Of a DNA stretch of 60,503 nt, positions 27,657-38,350 are shown piece after piece; positions within the stretch are counted from its first letter, which is position 1; every line of letters begins with the position of its first letter. Origin of the DNA: Martensiomyces pterosporus (lineage: Eukaryota > Kickxellomycota > Kickxellomycetes > Kickxellales > Kickxellaceae); NCBI GenBank assembly GCA_025201845.1, contig MU603964.1, positions 4,067 to 64,569 of the forward strand. Direction: 5' to 3'. The position numbers and the translations under genes were made by a program. The notes beneath the pieces were generated by a model, which worked only from the letters and a program-made list of their open reading frames with translations, did no database searches and was not told the DNA's origin.

Positions 27657-30600
27657 TCAGTTGCTGGACGCATCCATTTGGAACATCAGGTCGTCGTCAT
27701 CGACTTCGCCATTGTCCTGATCCCCGGCCAACGCAGCGCGTGCGGCGTCCTTGTCAGCACTGCCGTGGCCGGCAGCATCGCCATGAGCAGTCGAGAGTCT
27801 GTCCATTCGACTGCGCGGGACTATGAACGAGAGCGGAGGGAAATTCGACCGCAGACGGTCTTGACGCCGGCTGCTCGATGCCTGGCCCTGCTGCCGACCC
27901 GGCGCTTTGCGAGGCATCACGCTCGGCGCTGCATTCTCGCCAAACGCACTGTATACGGGCAAACCGCCACCTGGCTGGAAGATGGCCGACACTCCTGGAG
28001 AAGGCGTGGCTGGCGTCGAGCGCGGCGATCCTCTCGAATGCGCTCTGTCGTCAACAAACCCCAGCAATGCGCCAGGCTGACGAGCATCTGAGGTGCCATC
28101 GCTATGGTGCGAGAACGGCCCCGTGTCCAGACTCCAGCGCACCGTCTCTGCAGCTGTCCCCTCGTTGTGAGCCAGGCGCTGTCCAATCTGCGGCATTACA
28201 GGGAGAGGAGGAGCGATGCTGCTGGCGGCGGCGACACGGTGGTGCCGTTTAGCGGCACCGTCTTGGTAGTTTAGGGGCTGTGGCGTGGTCGAACGGTGCG
28301 CGGCTGGGCTGTATACTGGAGCATGTGATGTTGGCTGCGACTTGCCACGCACAAACTCTGACCGGCGCTGTGTGGCTGGCAAGATCTGGTCTTCGTCGTT
28401 GACGTCGAATTCGGCGCGATAGCGTAGCTCCCGCTGCGCCAGCTGCTGCTTTACACTGCCCGGGCTTGTGCGCGGTATAGAAACAGGCTTTGGCAGCGGA
28501 CGCTCGCGCTCAGAGTCCAGCCCAGCAGCCGCATTGCGAATGTGCCCTCTCGTGGGCTGCTGCAAAGTGTCTGGACTGTCTGGAGCCGCACCGTAGAGGC
28601 GCGGGAAGCGGTCGTGCTCGTGAGAGCTAGCCCGCCGAGAATCGATTGACAGCCCTCCAAACGCCGCCCCAAGCCTGGCTATGCTCGCGTCTTCTTCGAC
28701 AGGCTGCTCAGCAGCAGATGACGAGGGTGGTGAGCGGTGCTTTGTTGCAGGCGACGCTGGCAGCGGAGTTGCTATCGCCAGTGCATTCGTGCCACCATCG
28801 GTGCTGCCAGCAGTCCGGCCTTCCACGCGCTCTCCTCTCGTGGTGTCTACAGATAGAAAGCTCGAGGGGCGACTCGAGGATGTTCCCTCCGCGCTCTTCA
28901 GCGGATTTGGTATCACCCGGCGGCGGAACGGCGAGCTGGCTATGCTGCTGCTGTGATCACCTGTGGCTAGATCCGTGCCCTGCGGTGTAGAGAGCGGCTG
29001 CTGTGGCAGAAGCACGCTGCTTTGCATATCCTGGGATAGGCCATTGAACTCGCGCAGTATCCCCTGGTATCGGGTAAGCGACTGGTCTCGGGGGCTACCC
29101 GGCGCCACGTTGCTGTTGTAGCTGGCGGCTGCAGAGTCCCGTGAAGGCGCGTAAGGCGGCGCATGGGCGAGTCTGTCGCTGCGTAGCCTTGGCCCGACTG
29201 ACGATGGCGGTGGTTGTGGTGGCAGCTGCTGTTGCTGCAGGCTCTTCGTCATTTCTGGGGTGCTGCCAAGGCTGTCATTTCTGACGCCAGCACCGCCACT
29301 GCTGCTATTGCCCCGCGGTCTCATTCGCGACTCCCTGCCGCTGAACATCTTGAGCGGCCGCCTCGTATCAACCATACGAATAAAGTCGTCAATATTTTGG
29401 CCACCAGTCTCTCGGCCATGGCTGCCGGGCAGCGCAGAATCGCTCCACTGCTGGCCCTCCACGACTGTGTGGCGACGTGATGGCGCCGGGGTATCTCCTG
29501 AAATGCCCAGTGCCTCGGCACCCACATAAGCGGAGGTCATTGCCATCAGAGATGAGCGTCTGCGTGAGCTACTTCCGCGTCTGTTTCCGAACGAGCTGGA
29601 CAAACCGCGGTTGTGTCCACTGGCGTTGCTTCCCAGCGACGACGGCGATTCAGACACTCGGGACACAAGCTGCTGCATCCCACCAGAATACATAGCACTC
29701 TGCAATGGCGGCTCATAGCTGGCCGCCGTGCCGTGCTGGCGACTTGAGTCATGGAGCTGCTGCCTAGGGTATGCCAAGCTGTCTCCCTCCATCGCAGCAT
29801 CCAAAGCCACAGAGGGGGACTCCAGCAGCGAGGGCGACTTGAAGGGCGACACAAAGGCAAGCACTGACCGACCACCACTGGATCCCACGCTGCCAGATGC
29901 CGATGAGCGGATAGCCACCGAATCGGTTCTTGGAGGCGACTTTGATCCCAGAGCAGCGGTATCCATATTAGATGCCCCGCCTGCGCTGTCGTGGTGTCTT
30001 TGCGAGTCAGTAGGCGATAGCGAGCCACCAAGGCGGCGACGCGTAACGCCGCGATGCAGCACCGACCCAGCCTCTGCCCCGCCGCCGCTTGAGCTGAGGC
30101 GGCTGATGCTTCCAGCTCTCTGGTCAAGGCTATGGCCGCGCACGCTGCCGACGCTACTATTGCGGCTACCAGGGTAATCGGCATGGGAGCCGTCGTTCCC
30201 AAATGAGCCATGAGCAGCACCCAGCGCGTGGCTGCGAGCCTCAAGAGAGATTCGGCGCAGGGAGGCCTTGCTTGCCGCTATTTTGCCCGAGTCGTGCGCA
30301 GAGTGCATGTCGCTGGCCCTCTGCATATCCGAGGATAGCCTGCTCGGTGTTATGCGCGAGAACATGTCTCCCAGGTAGCTGGGCAGCGATGGGGAGTCGC
30401 CAAGACTTAGTGGGTGGGCTCTGAATGGGTTGACCGAGGGCACTGTGAAGTTCCTTTCACTGCTAAACGAGCTTCTGTGGCGGTGCTGGCTGTCAGGCGA
30501 GTAGCTCTGTGGCAGGGCCAAGCGTGAATGGCGTGCCTGGGAGCTTTCGCCTCTGCTCGACAGCGAGATCCCACGCGAAGGCGCGCTTGAAAGGGTTGCC

Positions 30601-32993
30601 CGCCTCTTGGAGGAAAGCGAGTGGGCTGCCTGTGCCTGTGCTTGCTGGTGCCGAGGCTCCGAGTGCGGCTGCTGCAGGTGCCTAGGGAGCGAAAAGTTGG
30701 ATCCGCTTTGCGAACTGAGGGTGGGCGTGAAATACGTCTCGTCAATGGCGCCAATCCCGGCCATGCTATCTAGGGAGTGTGCATCTGGCGGCGCGCTGCT
30801 AGAGAAGCTGCATTCACGGCGGTACTGCACGCTCATCACAAACGAGCCTGCGGGCGTGGCAATGGGCTCGAACCTATGCGACTCTAGAAAGTGCTCTGTG
30901 CCGGTAAGGCTAGTATCGAGGTCGATCGCGCCGTCTTTTGGGGCCAGTTCGGGGCGGAATGAGCAGAATATGCTTAGGTCCCCGTCGGAGGTATGGAGCT
31001 GGCGGATCAAGGGCGTGCAAGGCAGCAGGTTAGCAAATGAGTACAAGCTGCGGAAGAACACTATTGCCTGCTTGTAGACGCGGGGCAGGTCGGGGACAGG
31101 AGTAGGTACTAGGTGAGTGGCCAGGTCCAACCGCCAGACCTCGAGCACGATGGCGGAGGCGCGCTTGCGCCTATTCCCGTATCCCTGCGAAGCTGCTGCT
31201 GCTGATGGGGGCCCTGTGCTGCTGCCTGGTCCGCCCATTTCCAGGTCGACAGTCCATGGCCGCCCGAAGATATCTGTGACTTGCAGCTCGCCGTTCGGGA
31301 GCAGCTTGGACACGTCAAGACAGACCTCGATGTACATGGGCGGCGGGCTAACCAGTGGAGCGGCCGTCAACGTCGGCTGCTGCGTCGGAGATGCCAAATT
31401 CCTTGTAGCTGCGCTACGCCAGAACTTCACTTCTGCCTTGACTCCATCGACATCCTCCAAGTCGAGATTAAACCACTTGTTCAGCCGACGCCCGCTGCTG
31501 CCAATATCTATAGTCGAGCTGCTTGCGCTGGCTTGGTCCGCAGAAGCAGTGCTGCCGGGCTGCCCAGTGGCCACCAGCAGCCTTGGTGGCAACGTTACGC
31601 TGCTTCCTTCGACATCAGTGGCATCTGGCTGATGGCTCTGCATGCTTCCTGTAGCGCCAACTCGCAGATGTGCGATTATCTGCGCTGCTTTGGAATAGAA
31701 GTTCTACAGCGTAGTCGAAATACAAGGCGTGTGCGTGTGCGTACATATTTGTCAGTGTGCTGGCTGCCCGGAAGCGCGTACACTCTTCTGTCTGTGTATA
31801 TGTCCATGCCCCTGCTATACAGCTGGTGGCGTTTTTTGGCATCCAGGGTTTGGGCGCAAAAAAGCATTGGCGTTCTACCGATAGCCTACCTGAACAATCT
31901 GCTCGCACCTTGTGTCTCTGTTCGCAGGGTTGCCGGCTGCGGTTGCCGCTGCGCTGGTTTGTGTCGGTCTTGTCGTGCCTGCATTGGCAACCGCTGCTAT
32001 GCCAAGTGTTGGTGATTTTTGTGGCATGCGCTGTTGCCGGCATTCTGCATGCACGTCTGCTGAGTCACCGGCGCCAATGTTCGCTCCTATGTCAAGCTCT
32101 TGTGCTGGGCCGTGGCCACTCGAGGCGGCGCCAAGGGCATGGCGGGATGGTGCAGTGGACTCTGCTGCGGGCCGGTGAGTGCCTTGTGAACGCCTGATAT
32201 TTGCTGGAAACGTGCTTGGAAACCTCCGCATCGCGCCTGTGAGCTCCTCGGCTGCTTTGGATGAAGGTGGGCTCTGTGCGGCACGAGTGCCATGCAGCAT
32301 GGTGCGCAGCGATCCGGTGTAAGGGTTTATGGATGGGGACGGGGAGGGAGATGACGAGAGAGACGATGAAAAGGACGAAGGGGCAATTGCGGCAGATGGC
32401 GAGCCCGAGTTTGGAGGGAGTCTGGTCTGTAGATGTGATGCCACGTTCTTTGCACCATGCGGCTGCGACTGCGACTGCGACTGCGACTGCGATTGTTGGC
32501 GTGCGTCGTATGTCTGGCTGCGACTGCCTGCGCCGTCTTTTGTATTAGCGCCACCGTCATTGCCTCCACCACTGCCATTTCCACTCGAGGTGGTTATCGA
32601 AATATCCTCTAGCTTTGACGGCATAGCAACTGGAGAAGAGTGTGTGCAGGCATCTCCATGTCCGGGCGAGCGCCTAGCATCTACCGTCTTTACCGCTACC
32701 GCTGGCTCTCCCGCAATGGCACTGTCGGAGTCGGCAGCAGAAGCAGCAGCAGCGGCTGCTGGTATGCACGACAATGCGCTGGTGCTGGCCGTCGGTCCGG
32801 AGGCCATTTTTGGCGATGCATTAGCACTTTGGCTACCGCTGGCAGTACTGGCGTTGATGTTGCTGCTGCTGCCGCCGCTATTGCTATTGCTATTGCTATT
32901 GCTATTGCTATTGCTATTTCTACTGTGCCCCTGTGTTCTGTCCAAGTGTGAACGCTGTTCATGCTGGGGCCAAAAGCTGGGGCGCTGTGACAT
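27657..32993 (-). CDS. ATG13: Autophagy protein Atg13, two exons, unusually long
   Basis: Scaffold of the Atg1 kinase complex that starts autophagosome formation. Exon 1 is 32993-31890, the intron is 31889-31704 (186 nt, GTAGGC..TGTAG, phase 0) and exon 2 is 31703-27657. The total is 1716 residues. The splice junction rebuilds the start of the HORMA domain: exon 1 ends CEQIVQ and exon 2 continues NFYSKAAQIIAHLRVG. Further Atg13 hallmarks are LNKWFNLDLEDVD, VYKQAIVFFRSLYSFANLLP, FEPIATPAGSFVMSVQYR and the acidic C-terminal DDDDLMFQMD. A Ser/Pro-rich region of nearly 1000 residues follows the HORMA domain and probably carries phosphosites and Atg1/Atg17-binding segments. The HORMA domain is preceded by about 365 low-complexity residues, including Ser-Asn and Gln-Ser runs, which is unusual. 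Exon 1 starts at the first ATG (32993); the open frame begins at a TTG 18 bases earlier. Confidence 0.9.
32880..32922. repeat. Hexamer repeat coding for Ser-Asn run in Atg13
   Basis: TATTGC/TATTGT hexamers on the plus strand, read as alternating Asn and Ser codons on the minus strand. A second hexamer array (GACTGC, about 32463-32492) codes the Gln-Ser run in the same exon. Confidence 0.85.
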
Positions 32994-34152
32994 TATTCTG
33001 CACTTTGGCAAGAAAAGTGCTAGCTGTGCTTCGCTCTCGCTTCAATGACGCGCTTGTGAAGGAAGGGCTGCAATGCTGGGGGCGAAATCCTTGTAATAGC
33101 TAGAACAAATGCAAGCGGACAGTGCGTGTATACGTGTGTGTGCGTGTGCGTGTGCGTGCCGCGAAAGAGAGGAAGGAAGGGGTGTGCCAAGCAAGTATTA
33201 CAAGTATGCAGTCTATGTATGTGTCCAAAGCTGAGAGCGCAGTGTAACGTCACTCTGGCAGCAACGATGGCAGCAGGCGAGCTGATATAAAAAGAGAAAG
33301 ACAGGCACTGAAACTGAATATGGAGCGATTAGTGTACAGTTGGACGCAGCCAACGGCTATGCAATTGCGCGGCGAGCAAGTGTGCGTGCGTGTGGAAATT
33401 GAAACAAGAGTTGAGGTGCCTGGGGCCAAGTGTGGAAGGATAGCTGGTAATGCTGTGCTGTGCAGCCACTGCAGCTGCCGTGCGGGTAAGATAGTGCGAG
33501 CGCGGTTAGAAATACATAAAATGAAAAGCCGAACATAACGGAAAGCGCAAAAGGCGAAAGGCGCGCTTGCGTGCGGAGGGGGAGGCCTGGATTTATACCA
33601 AGGCGGGCAGATTGATGTGCCCGTGTACGAAATGGAGGGCGTGCGTGTATCTTCGGCGAAGCAAAGTAGGCGCATGGGTGGAGCGAGGTGTATCGCAGAA
33701 ACACAAGCAAGGAGCAGCGTCTGCGTAGAGGGCGAGCGACGGCTTTATCATGCGCACACGTGAGTGCGCATCGTGCTGACGATTGGCCATGTCAGGCTGA
33801 CCCACAGATGACGGCAATTTGGAAGCGTGCCACCAGCAATAATGTTTTGCAGCAACAAGTCGTCCAGCTGAGCGCTAATGCCCTGGAGCCCGTACATCAC
33901 ATCAAGGCGACTACCTCCAATATGCGAGCCTGTCGTCTACAGGCCACAAATGGACAGAATGCATGGCGGAGGCAAGGAGACCCGCTGCACTTGTATACAG
34001 CAGCGCACGGATTCGCGATGGTTGCACCATAGTTGCTCCCCCCGCCGCAATAGCGATATGTGGCCCCGCTCTCTCCACCGTCACGTGTCCAGCTAGCTCG
34101 TCATCAACACATACCTGGCCTACATAGACATACGCTCTGCGCAGGAGCGAGG
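32994..34152. other. Divergent region between ATG13 and APC5
   Basis: About 1.16 kb. It holds a GTGCGTGTGC-type dinucleotide-rich tract (33133-33160), a plus-strand TATAAAAAG at 33286 and a minus-strand TATAAAT at 33591-33597. If either element is used, the transcript would have a long leader. No coding gene is supported. Confidence 0.55.
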
Positions 34153-35802
34153 ATGAGCAGCGGCACGTATCTGAGTGCATCAAAGCTGGTGCTTTTGGTG
34201 GCTGTAGAGCAGTACTCGCGCCACTACGACTGGGGACCTGAGGCGCTGTGCGAGATTGCTGGCTTTTTGGTAGAGTGCACGTACGAGCCAGCATGGACTT
34301 TTGACATGGCCGCGCTGAGAGACCAGCTGGCGGCGGTTGTCATACACAGCGAGAGCCAGTCCTTGCACGAGCTGCTTGTGCGCAGGATCGGGGAGCTGCG
34401 GTCTTTGGACGCGTTTTTCAACTTCTTTGATGGCCTCAAGCAGCTTGTGGTTGATGCCGAGTCTCGTGTGGAGGCAGATGAGGATGCAGTCCTCTTGGAC
34501 TCGGAGAGTATTCTTGGTGTATTTGTCCGCCGCTGCTGCCTGGCATTTGATCAGCTTGAATTCCACCAGGCAGGCACGCTGCACACCGAGTGCGCTCGGG
34601 CTCTGGGCAGTCCGATATTCAGTCCAGCCACTACCGGCGCCTCCAGCGCTGCTACTGCTGCTCGGTCACAGTGCGAACTCCAGGAATACGTGGAATTCCA
34701 GATCGGGCTGCTGGAGGCTGGGGCTGGTGCACCGGTGCCCGAAGTGATGGAGAGGCAAGTCAAGCAAGTGATGCAGCTGATCCCGGAATACGCACGAGCG
34801 CATTACCTCAACTACCTGAACCATGCGCGGGTGGGCGAGTACCAGCAATCCGAGGCTAGCCTGAGGCGGTTTTTCGATAGCACCACGGTCAAGGACAACC
34901 GCACTGTGTACCAGTATGCGCTGCTGTATCTGGCCGCTGTGCGTGCGCGGCTGGGGATGGTGGACGAGGCAAGGTGCGCTCTTACAGAGGCCACACACAT
35001 TGCTCGGGATTGCCAGGACCACACGTGTCTACTGTACATAATGAGCTGGGAAACAGGGCTAGTGCTCTCAAGGCAAGAATGTACCAGGCTCCCAGAAACA
35101 GAGGTCTACCGAGCACTGGCAGCTCTCATTGACAAAGCCAGGCGGATGCACAACTACGAGCTTCAGGCAATCGGCCATCTGCGGCTAACAGAGCTCCTAG
35201 TCAGTACAGGCGCTGCCCCACAAAAGGTGTTTGAGAGCCTGGTCTACTCGTCAGCCCTGATAGCAGAAAACGACGTCTCTAGTCTCTCCCGCTCGTGGTC
35301 ATTGACTGCTGCGCGTGCGTGGGCGGCGTATGGCAGCGAATGGGTGTCGCTGCTACACATAGTGCTGGCTCAGCACGAAAGGCCAGGCGCCGTTGGTATC
35401 ACTGAAAACGAAAGCGTCGAGCTGCTGCGCCAGCTGGCACGCATAACAAGCAGCTTGTGTGGGCCCGCAGCGGCTATCCGAATGCTCGAGGCAAATATGA
35501 GCAGCGCTGTGCTTGTGAGCCCAGGCAGCGCCGATGAGCTTGAAAGGATGCTAGAGTGGCTGCGTCTAGAAAGCTGCTCTGAGGACTCCGACGCTGCACC
35601 TGCGCTGCCGCCATCCACCCATGATGATGCGGGCACTGGCAGGCTGAGAGAGATCCGCGACCTAATCACCCGTGGCTACAACTCCGATGCCATGGTGCTG
35701 CTGGCGCGGCTGTGCAGCGAGGAGGAAGCCGGGCGGCAGCGCAGCTCTGCAGTCCAAAGCATCGCACGCCAGCTGCTTGCCTCTGCTGAGCAGCCGCTGT
35801 AG
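34153..35802 (+). CDS. APC5: Anaphase-promoting complex subunit 5
   Basis: A 549-residue TPR-type protein of the APC/C ubiquitin ligase that drives mitotic exit. The diagnostic Apc5 region is at about residues 212-290: ARAHYLNYLNHARVGEYQQS, then EASLRRFFD, QYALLYLAAVRARLGMVDEA and TEATHIARDCQDHTCLLYIM. The N-terminal Apc5 domain begins TYLSASKLVLLVAVEQYS. The start at 34153 is used because the frame upstream to 34060 is not conserved-looking. The C-terminus is shorter than in the human protein, though a downstream exon is not apparent. Confidence 0.88.
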   Translation: MSSGTYLSASKLVLLVAVEQYSRHYDWGPEALCEIAGFLVECTYEPAWTFDMAALRDQLAAVVIHSESQSLHELLVRRIGELRSLDAFFNFFDGLKQLVVDAESRVEADEDAVLLDSESILGVFVRRCCLAFDQLEFHQAGTLHTECARALGSPIFSPATTGASSAATAARSQCELQEYVEFQIGLLEAGAGAPVPEVMERQVKQVMQLIPEYARAHYLNYLNHARVGEYQQSEASLRRFFDSTTVKDNRTVYQYALLYLAAVRARLGMVDEARCALTEATHIARDCQDHTCLLYIMSWETGLVLSRQECTRLPETEVYRALAALIDKARRMHNYELQAIGHLRLTELLVSTGAAPQKVFESLVYSSALIAENDVSSLSRSWSLTAARAWAAYGSEWVSLLHIVLAQHERPGAVGITENESVELLRQLARITSSLCGPAAAIRMLEANMSSAVLVSPGSADELERMLEWLRLESCSEDSDAAPALPPSTHDDAGTGRLREIRDLITRGYNSDAMVLLARLCSEEEAGRQRSSAVQSIARQLLASAEQPL

Positions 35803-36201
35803 GTGCAGTGGCCAAGGTGCAGCGGCGCGGCAGCGCTGCCTTGGCTCTTGTCGAGCAGCACCAGCAGTTCCCAGTTGGCGCAAGGCTGCCTTGCGGCGCG
35901 CACTGACCACCCCGCTGCATGCAGCGCCGCTCTTTCTCCTATATCAAGCTGCGATCGACAGGCGATTGACCGCGCATGGCTGCCCGCCTCTCCCGTCTCC
36001 CCAACACTGGCCATCTGCGACGTGGGAAGCCTTTTTTGCCTTCTGCGCTAGCGCGGAGTGTTTGCACAGCTCAAAGCAATGTGTGTTTGACTAAAATGGA
36101 ATCAGCAGAGCTGTAGCAAAAAAAAAAAAAAACCGACTCGGAGAAATCTGCGCCAAAGCGGTGCTAAACCTTGCAATCTTAACCAGCGGCGCGAAGAGGC
36201 C
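35803..36201. other. Convergent 3' intergenic region
   Basis: About 400 bp between the APC5 and proline dehydrogenase stop codons, with an A-run of about 14 near 36118-36132. No gene is seen. Confidence 0.65.
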
Positions 36202-38145
36202 TCACGCATTGATGGAAGAGGACGAGGCGGATGCCGAGCCAGGCGCTGCCTTGCGGCCCTTGCTGCCAGTCAGGCGGTTCTTGATCTCGGACATGACGGA
36301 GGAAGCCTCCTTGAGGATCGAGCTAGCAACAGCAGAGTTCTCCTGTGCGCGGCGGATGAGGTACGGCATGACCTCGTCGAGAGGGCCGTAGGGCACGTAC
36401 TTGTAGATGGGGAGCCCGCTCTTGGCCAGTGCATAGCTAACGGCGTCCTGCATGCCCAGAAGCTGGCCGAACATCACAGGCTCGTTGGCAGTGTCAATGC
36501 CAAGCTCGCGCAGCTGCTGGAGCACCTTCTCGATCGACTCGTTGTTGTGCGAAGCGACAAACAGCGCAGGCGCGACGGCGCCGGCCTTCTGTGCGGAGGC
36601 GATCTCCTCCATGAGCATGCGAACGCCGCGGTTGTAGGTTGCATGCGTGGCCTCGAGGCTTGGGTTGATGGGCGACGGGTAGCCAAGCTCCTCGGCCCTG
36701 TCACGCTCCAGCTCCATGTAGGCGCCGCGCACGAGCTTGGCAGCAAAGCGCCAGCCCTCGCGGGCAGCGCGCTCATAGTCGTCAACCATGCGCTGGTACG
36801 CGTCCGCACGGTACATCTGGTAGGTGTTGTAGACAAGGGTTTTGCTGCCCTGCGATGCCATCGAGTTGAACTCGCGCTGCATTACCAGCGCAACATGGTC
36901 GATCATGGGCTGGAAGTACGTGTGCTCAGCGTCGACCATGATGCGAACGTTTCTCTCAGCTGCCTGCTGCACGACAGCGCGAGAGCGCGAGATAAGGCGC
37001 TCGTAGTCCTCAATGTCGGACTCGGCTGCGCCATAGGAGCTCGATTCCGAGGAGCGGAGGTAGAGAGGACGGGCCAGCGGGTTGTCCAAGCCGAGCGCCA
37101 TCTGGATGTCGACCCAGTCAACAAGGCCGTCGTTGTTGGTATCGACCATCGAGTATATGCCGCTGGGAGACGAGACACGGTCGCCGCCGGGCATGGCAGG
37201 GAGAACCACCTGCTTGAACTGCGTGAAATCGATGCGGCCATCCATGTCATGGTCGGCCTTGACAAATGCGTCGCGCAAGGGCATGTAGGGCATCGACAGG
37301 CGGTAGAGCACCTCGGGGTCCGCAAGACCAGTTACCTTGACAGCAGCAAATGCGCCTGGCACCTGGGCAGCCATGTGGAGGCTGTGGAGATACTCCTTGG
37401 CAAACGCATCGGCCTTCACGTTAGCCTGGGCACGCGCGGCGGCAGTGTCGGTGGGGGCTGCGCCTCCGCCTTCCTCCAGGTCAGCCTCAGCAGAGAAGTC
37501 GAGGATTGAGCCGATGCCAGAGTCCTTCAAAGTGCGCATGGTCTGGACAATTTCGCGCTCTTGCTCGCCGGCGCAGAACCAGGCAAAGAAGGTGCGACGG
37601 ACGACTGCGTTGCTAAGCCAGGACAGATGCAGCCTCTCAAATGTCTTGAGGATGCTCGGGGCAATGCGCACGAGACCAGCATTGCCGCACATCCGGTAGA
37701 CAAACCAGACAGCCACCAGCTGTGCGAGGCTCTGCTGGTCAAGAGCAAGCGCCGGATCGGGCCGCAGGAGCGGTCCGTCGCTGCTGCCAGTGGTGGCGGC
37801 GGCGGCAGCAGCAGCAGCCGGCGCCGGGGTGTCCTTTGGCTGGACAGGGGTGGTATCGCGCGAAGCCGCAGGCGCGCGAGGCAGAGATGAGCTCGAGATA
37901 CCCCTGACCGCCAAGGACATGGCGGCCTTGCGCTGGCGGATTTCGCTCAGGGAACCCGGCGTATACGGCGCGGATGCTCCTGAAGGCCGAGTGTGCAGGG
38001 CTGCTGGAGCCTGGGCACGATGAGTATGTATGAAAGAGAGGCGTGTAGGGTACACATAAGCGGCTGCGAGAGGCCTTCTGGGCTGAGCAGCAGATGCAGA
38101 TGCACGAATGATGGCGGTGATAGCAGGTGAAGCGCTGATGGGCAT
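36202..38145 (-). CDS. PUT1: Proline dehydrogenase, mitochondrial, with EF-hand pair
   Basis: Oxidises proline to pyrroline-5-carboxylate with FAD on the mitochondrial inner membrane. The 647-residue protein has an Arg/Ala/Ser-rich N-terminus typical of a presequence. The FAD-linked barrel carries RIMVDAEHTYFQP, AKLVRGAYMELERDRA (near 468), FVASHNNES, FGQLLGMQDA, KYVPYGPLDEVMPYLIRRA and ENS. Inserted before the catalytic half are two EF-hand loops, DHDMDGRIDFTQ near residue 298 and DTNNDGLVDWVD near 334. Each has acidic or Asn ligands at loop positions 1, 3 and 5. Position 12 is Gln in the first and Asp in the second. I recall no such pair in yeast Put1 or bacterial PutA. The start codon at 38145 is the first ATG; the frame upstream opens with TTG. 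Confidence 0.92.
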   Translation of the reverse strand: MPISASPAITAIIRASASAAQPRRPLAAAYVYPTRLSFIHTHRAQAPAALHTRPSGASAPYTPGSLSEIRQRKAAMSLAVRGISSSSLPRAPAASRDTTPVQPKDTPAPAAAAAAAATTGSSDGPLLRPDPALALDQQSLAQLVAVWFVYRMCGNAGLVRIAPSILKTFERLHLSWLSNAVVRRTFFAWFCAGEQEREIVQTMRTLKDSGIGSILDFSAEADLEEGGGAAPTDTAAARAQANVKADAFAKEYLHSLHMAAQVPGAFAAVKVTGLADPEVLYRLSMPYMPLRDAFVKADHDMDGRIDFTQFKQVVLPAMPGGDRVSSPSGIYSMVDTNNDGLVDWVDIQMALGLDNPLARPLYLRSSESSSYGAAESDIEDYERLISRSRAVVQQAAERNVRIMVDAEHTYFQPMIDHVALVMQREFNSMASQGSKTLVYNTYQMYRADAYQRMVDDYERAAREGWRFAAKLVRGAYMELERDRAEELGYPSPINPSLEATHATYNRGVRMLMEEIASAQKAGAVAPALFVASHNNESIEKVLQQLRELGIDTANEPVMFGQLLGMQDAVSYALAKSGLPIYKYVPYGPLDEVMPYLIRRAQENSAVASSILKEASSVMSEIKNRLTGSKGRKAAPGSASASSSSINA

Positions 38146-38287
38146 CGAATAATGTGGTGCACAGAACAACGAGGCTGTTGACGGGACGTGGTTGAAAAAG
38201 CAGAGCTTCCGTGAAAGACAGGAACAGAGAACAGAGTAAAAATAGCAAGGAGAGTGGATGCCAGGCCATGCCTCGGAGACGCCTTCC

Positions 38288-38294
38288 TTTTATA
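38288..38294 (-). promoter_or_regulatory. TATA box of proline dehydrogenase
   Basis: TATAAAA on the minus strand, about 145 nt upstream of the ATG at 38145. No other ATG lies between the expected transcription start and 38145. Confidence 0.65.
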
Positions 38295-38320
38295 CCACTT
38301 CCGTGGCTCACGCCTCCCCA

Positions 38321-38350
38321 CCCATCCGCACCCATCCGCACCCATCCGCA
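38321..38350 (-). promoter_or_regulatory. Triple 10-bp direct repeat upstream of the PUT1 TATA box
   Basis: Three perfect TGCGGATGGG units on the minus strand, starting about 27 bp upstream of the TATA element. They place CGG triplets exactly one helical turn apart. Direct CGG repeats are the kind of site bound by Zn2Cys6 activators, which control PUT genes in yeast. A regulatory role here is inference. Confidence 0.45.

Noticed and set aside
31615..32043. 142-codon minus-strand frame across the ATG13 intron
   Set aside because: It reads intron sequence and out-of-frame exon ends. The spliced ATG13 model explains the region and restores the conserved HORMA start.
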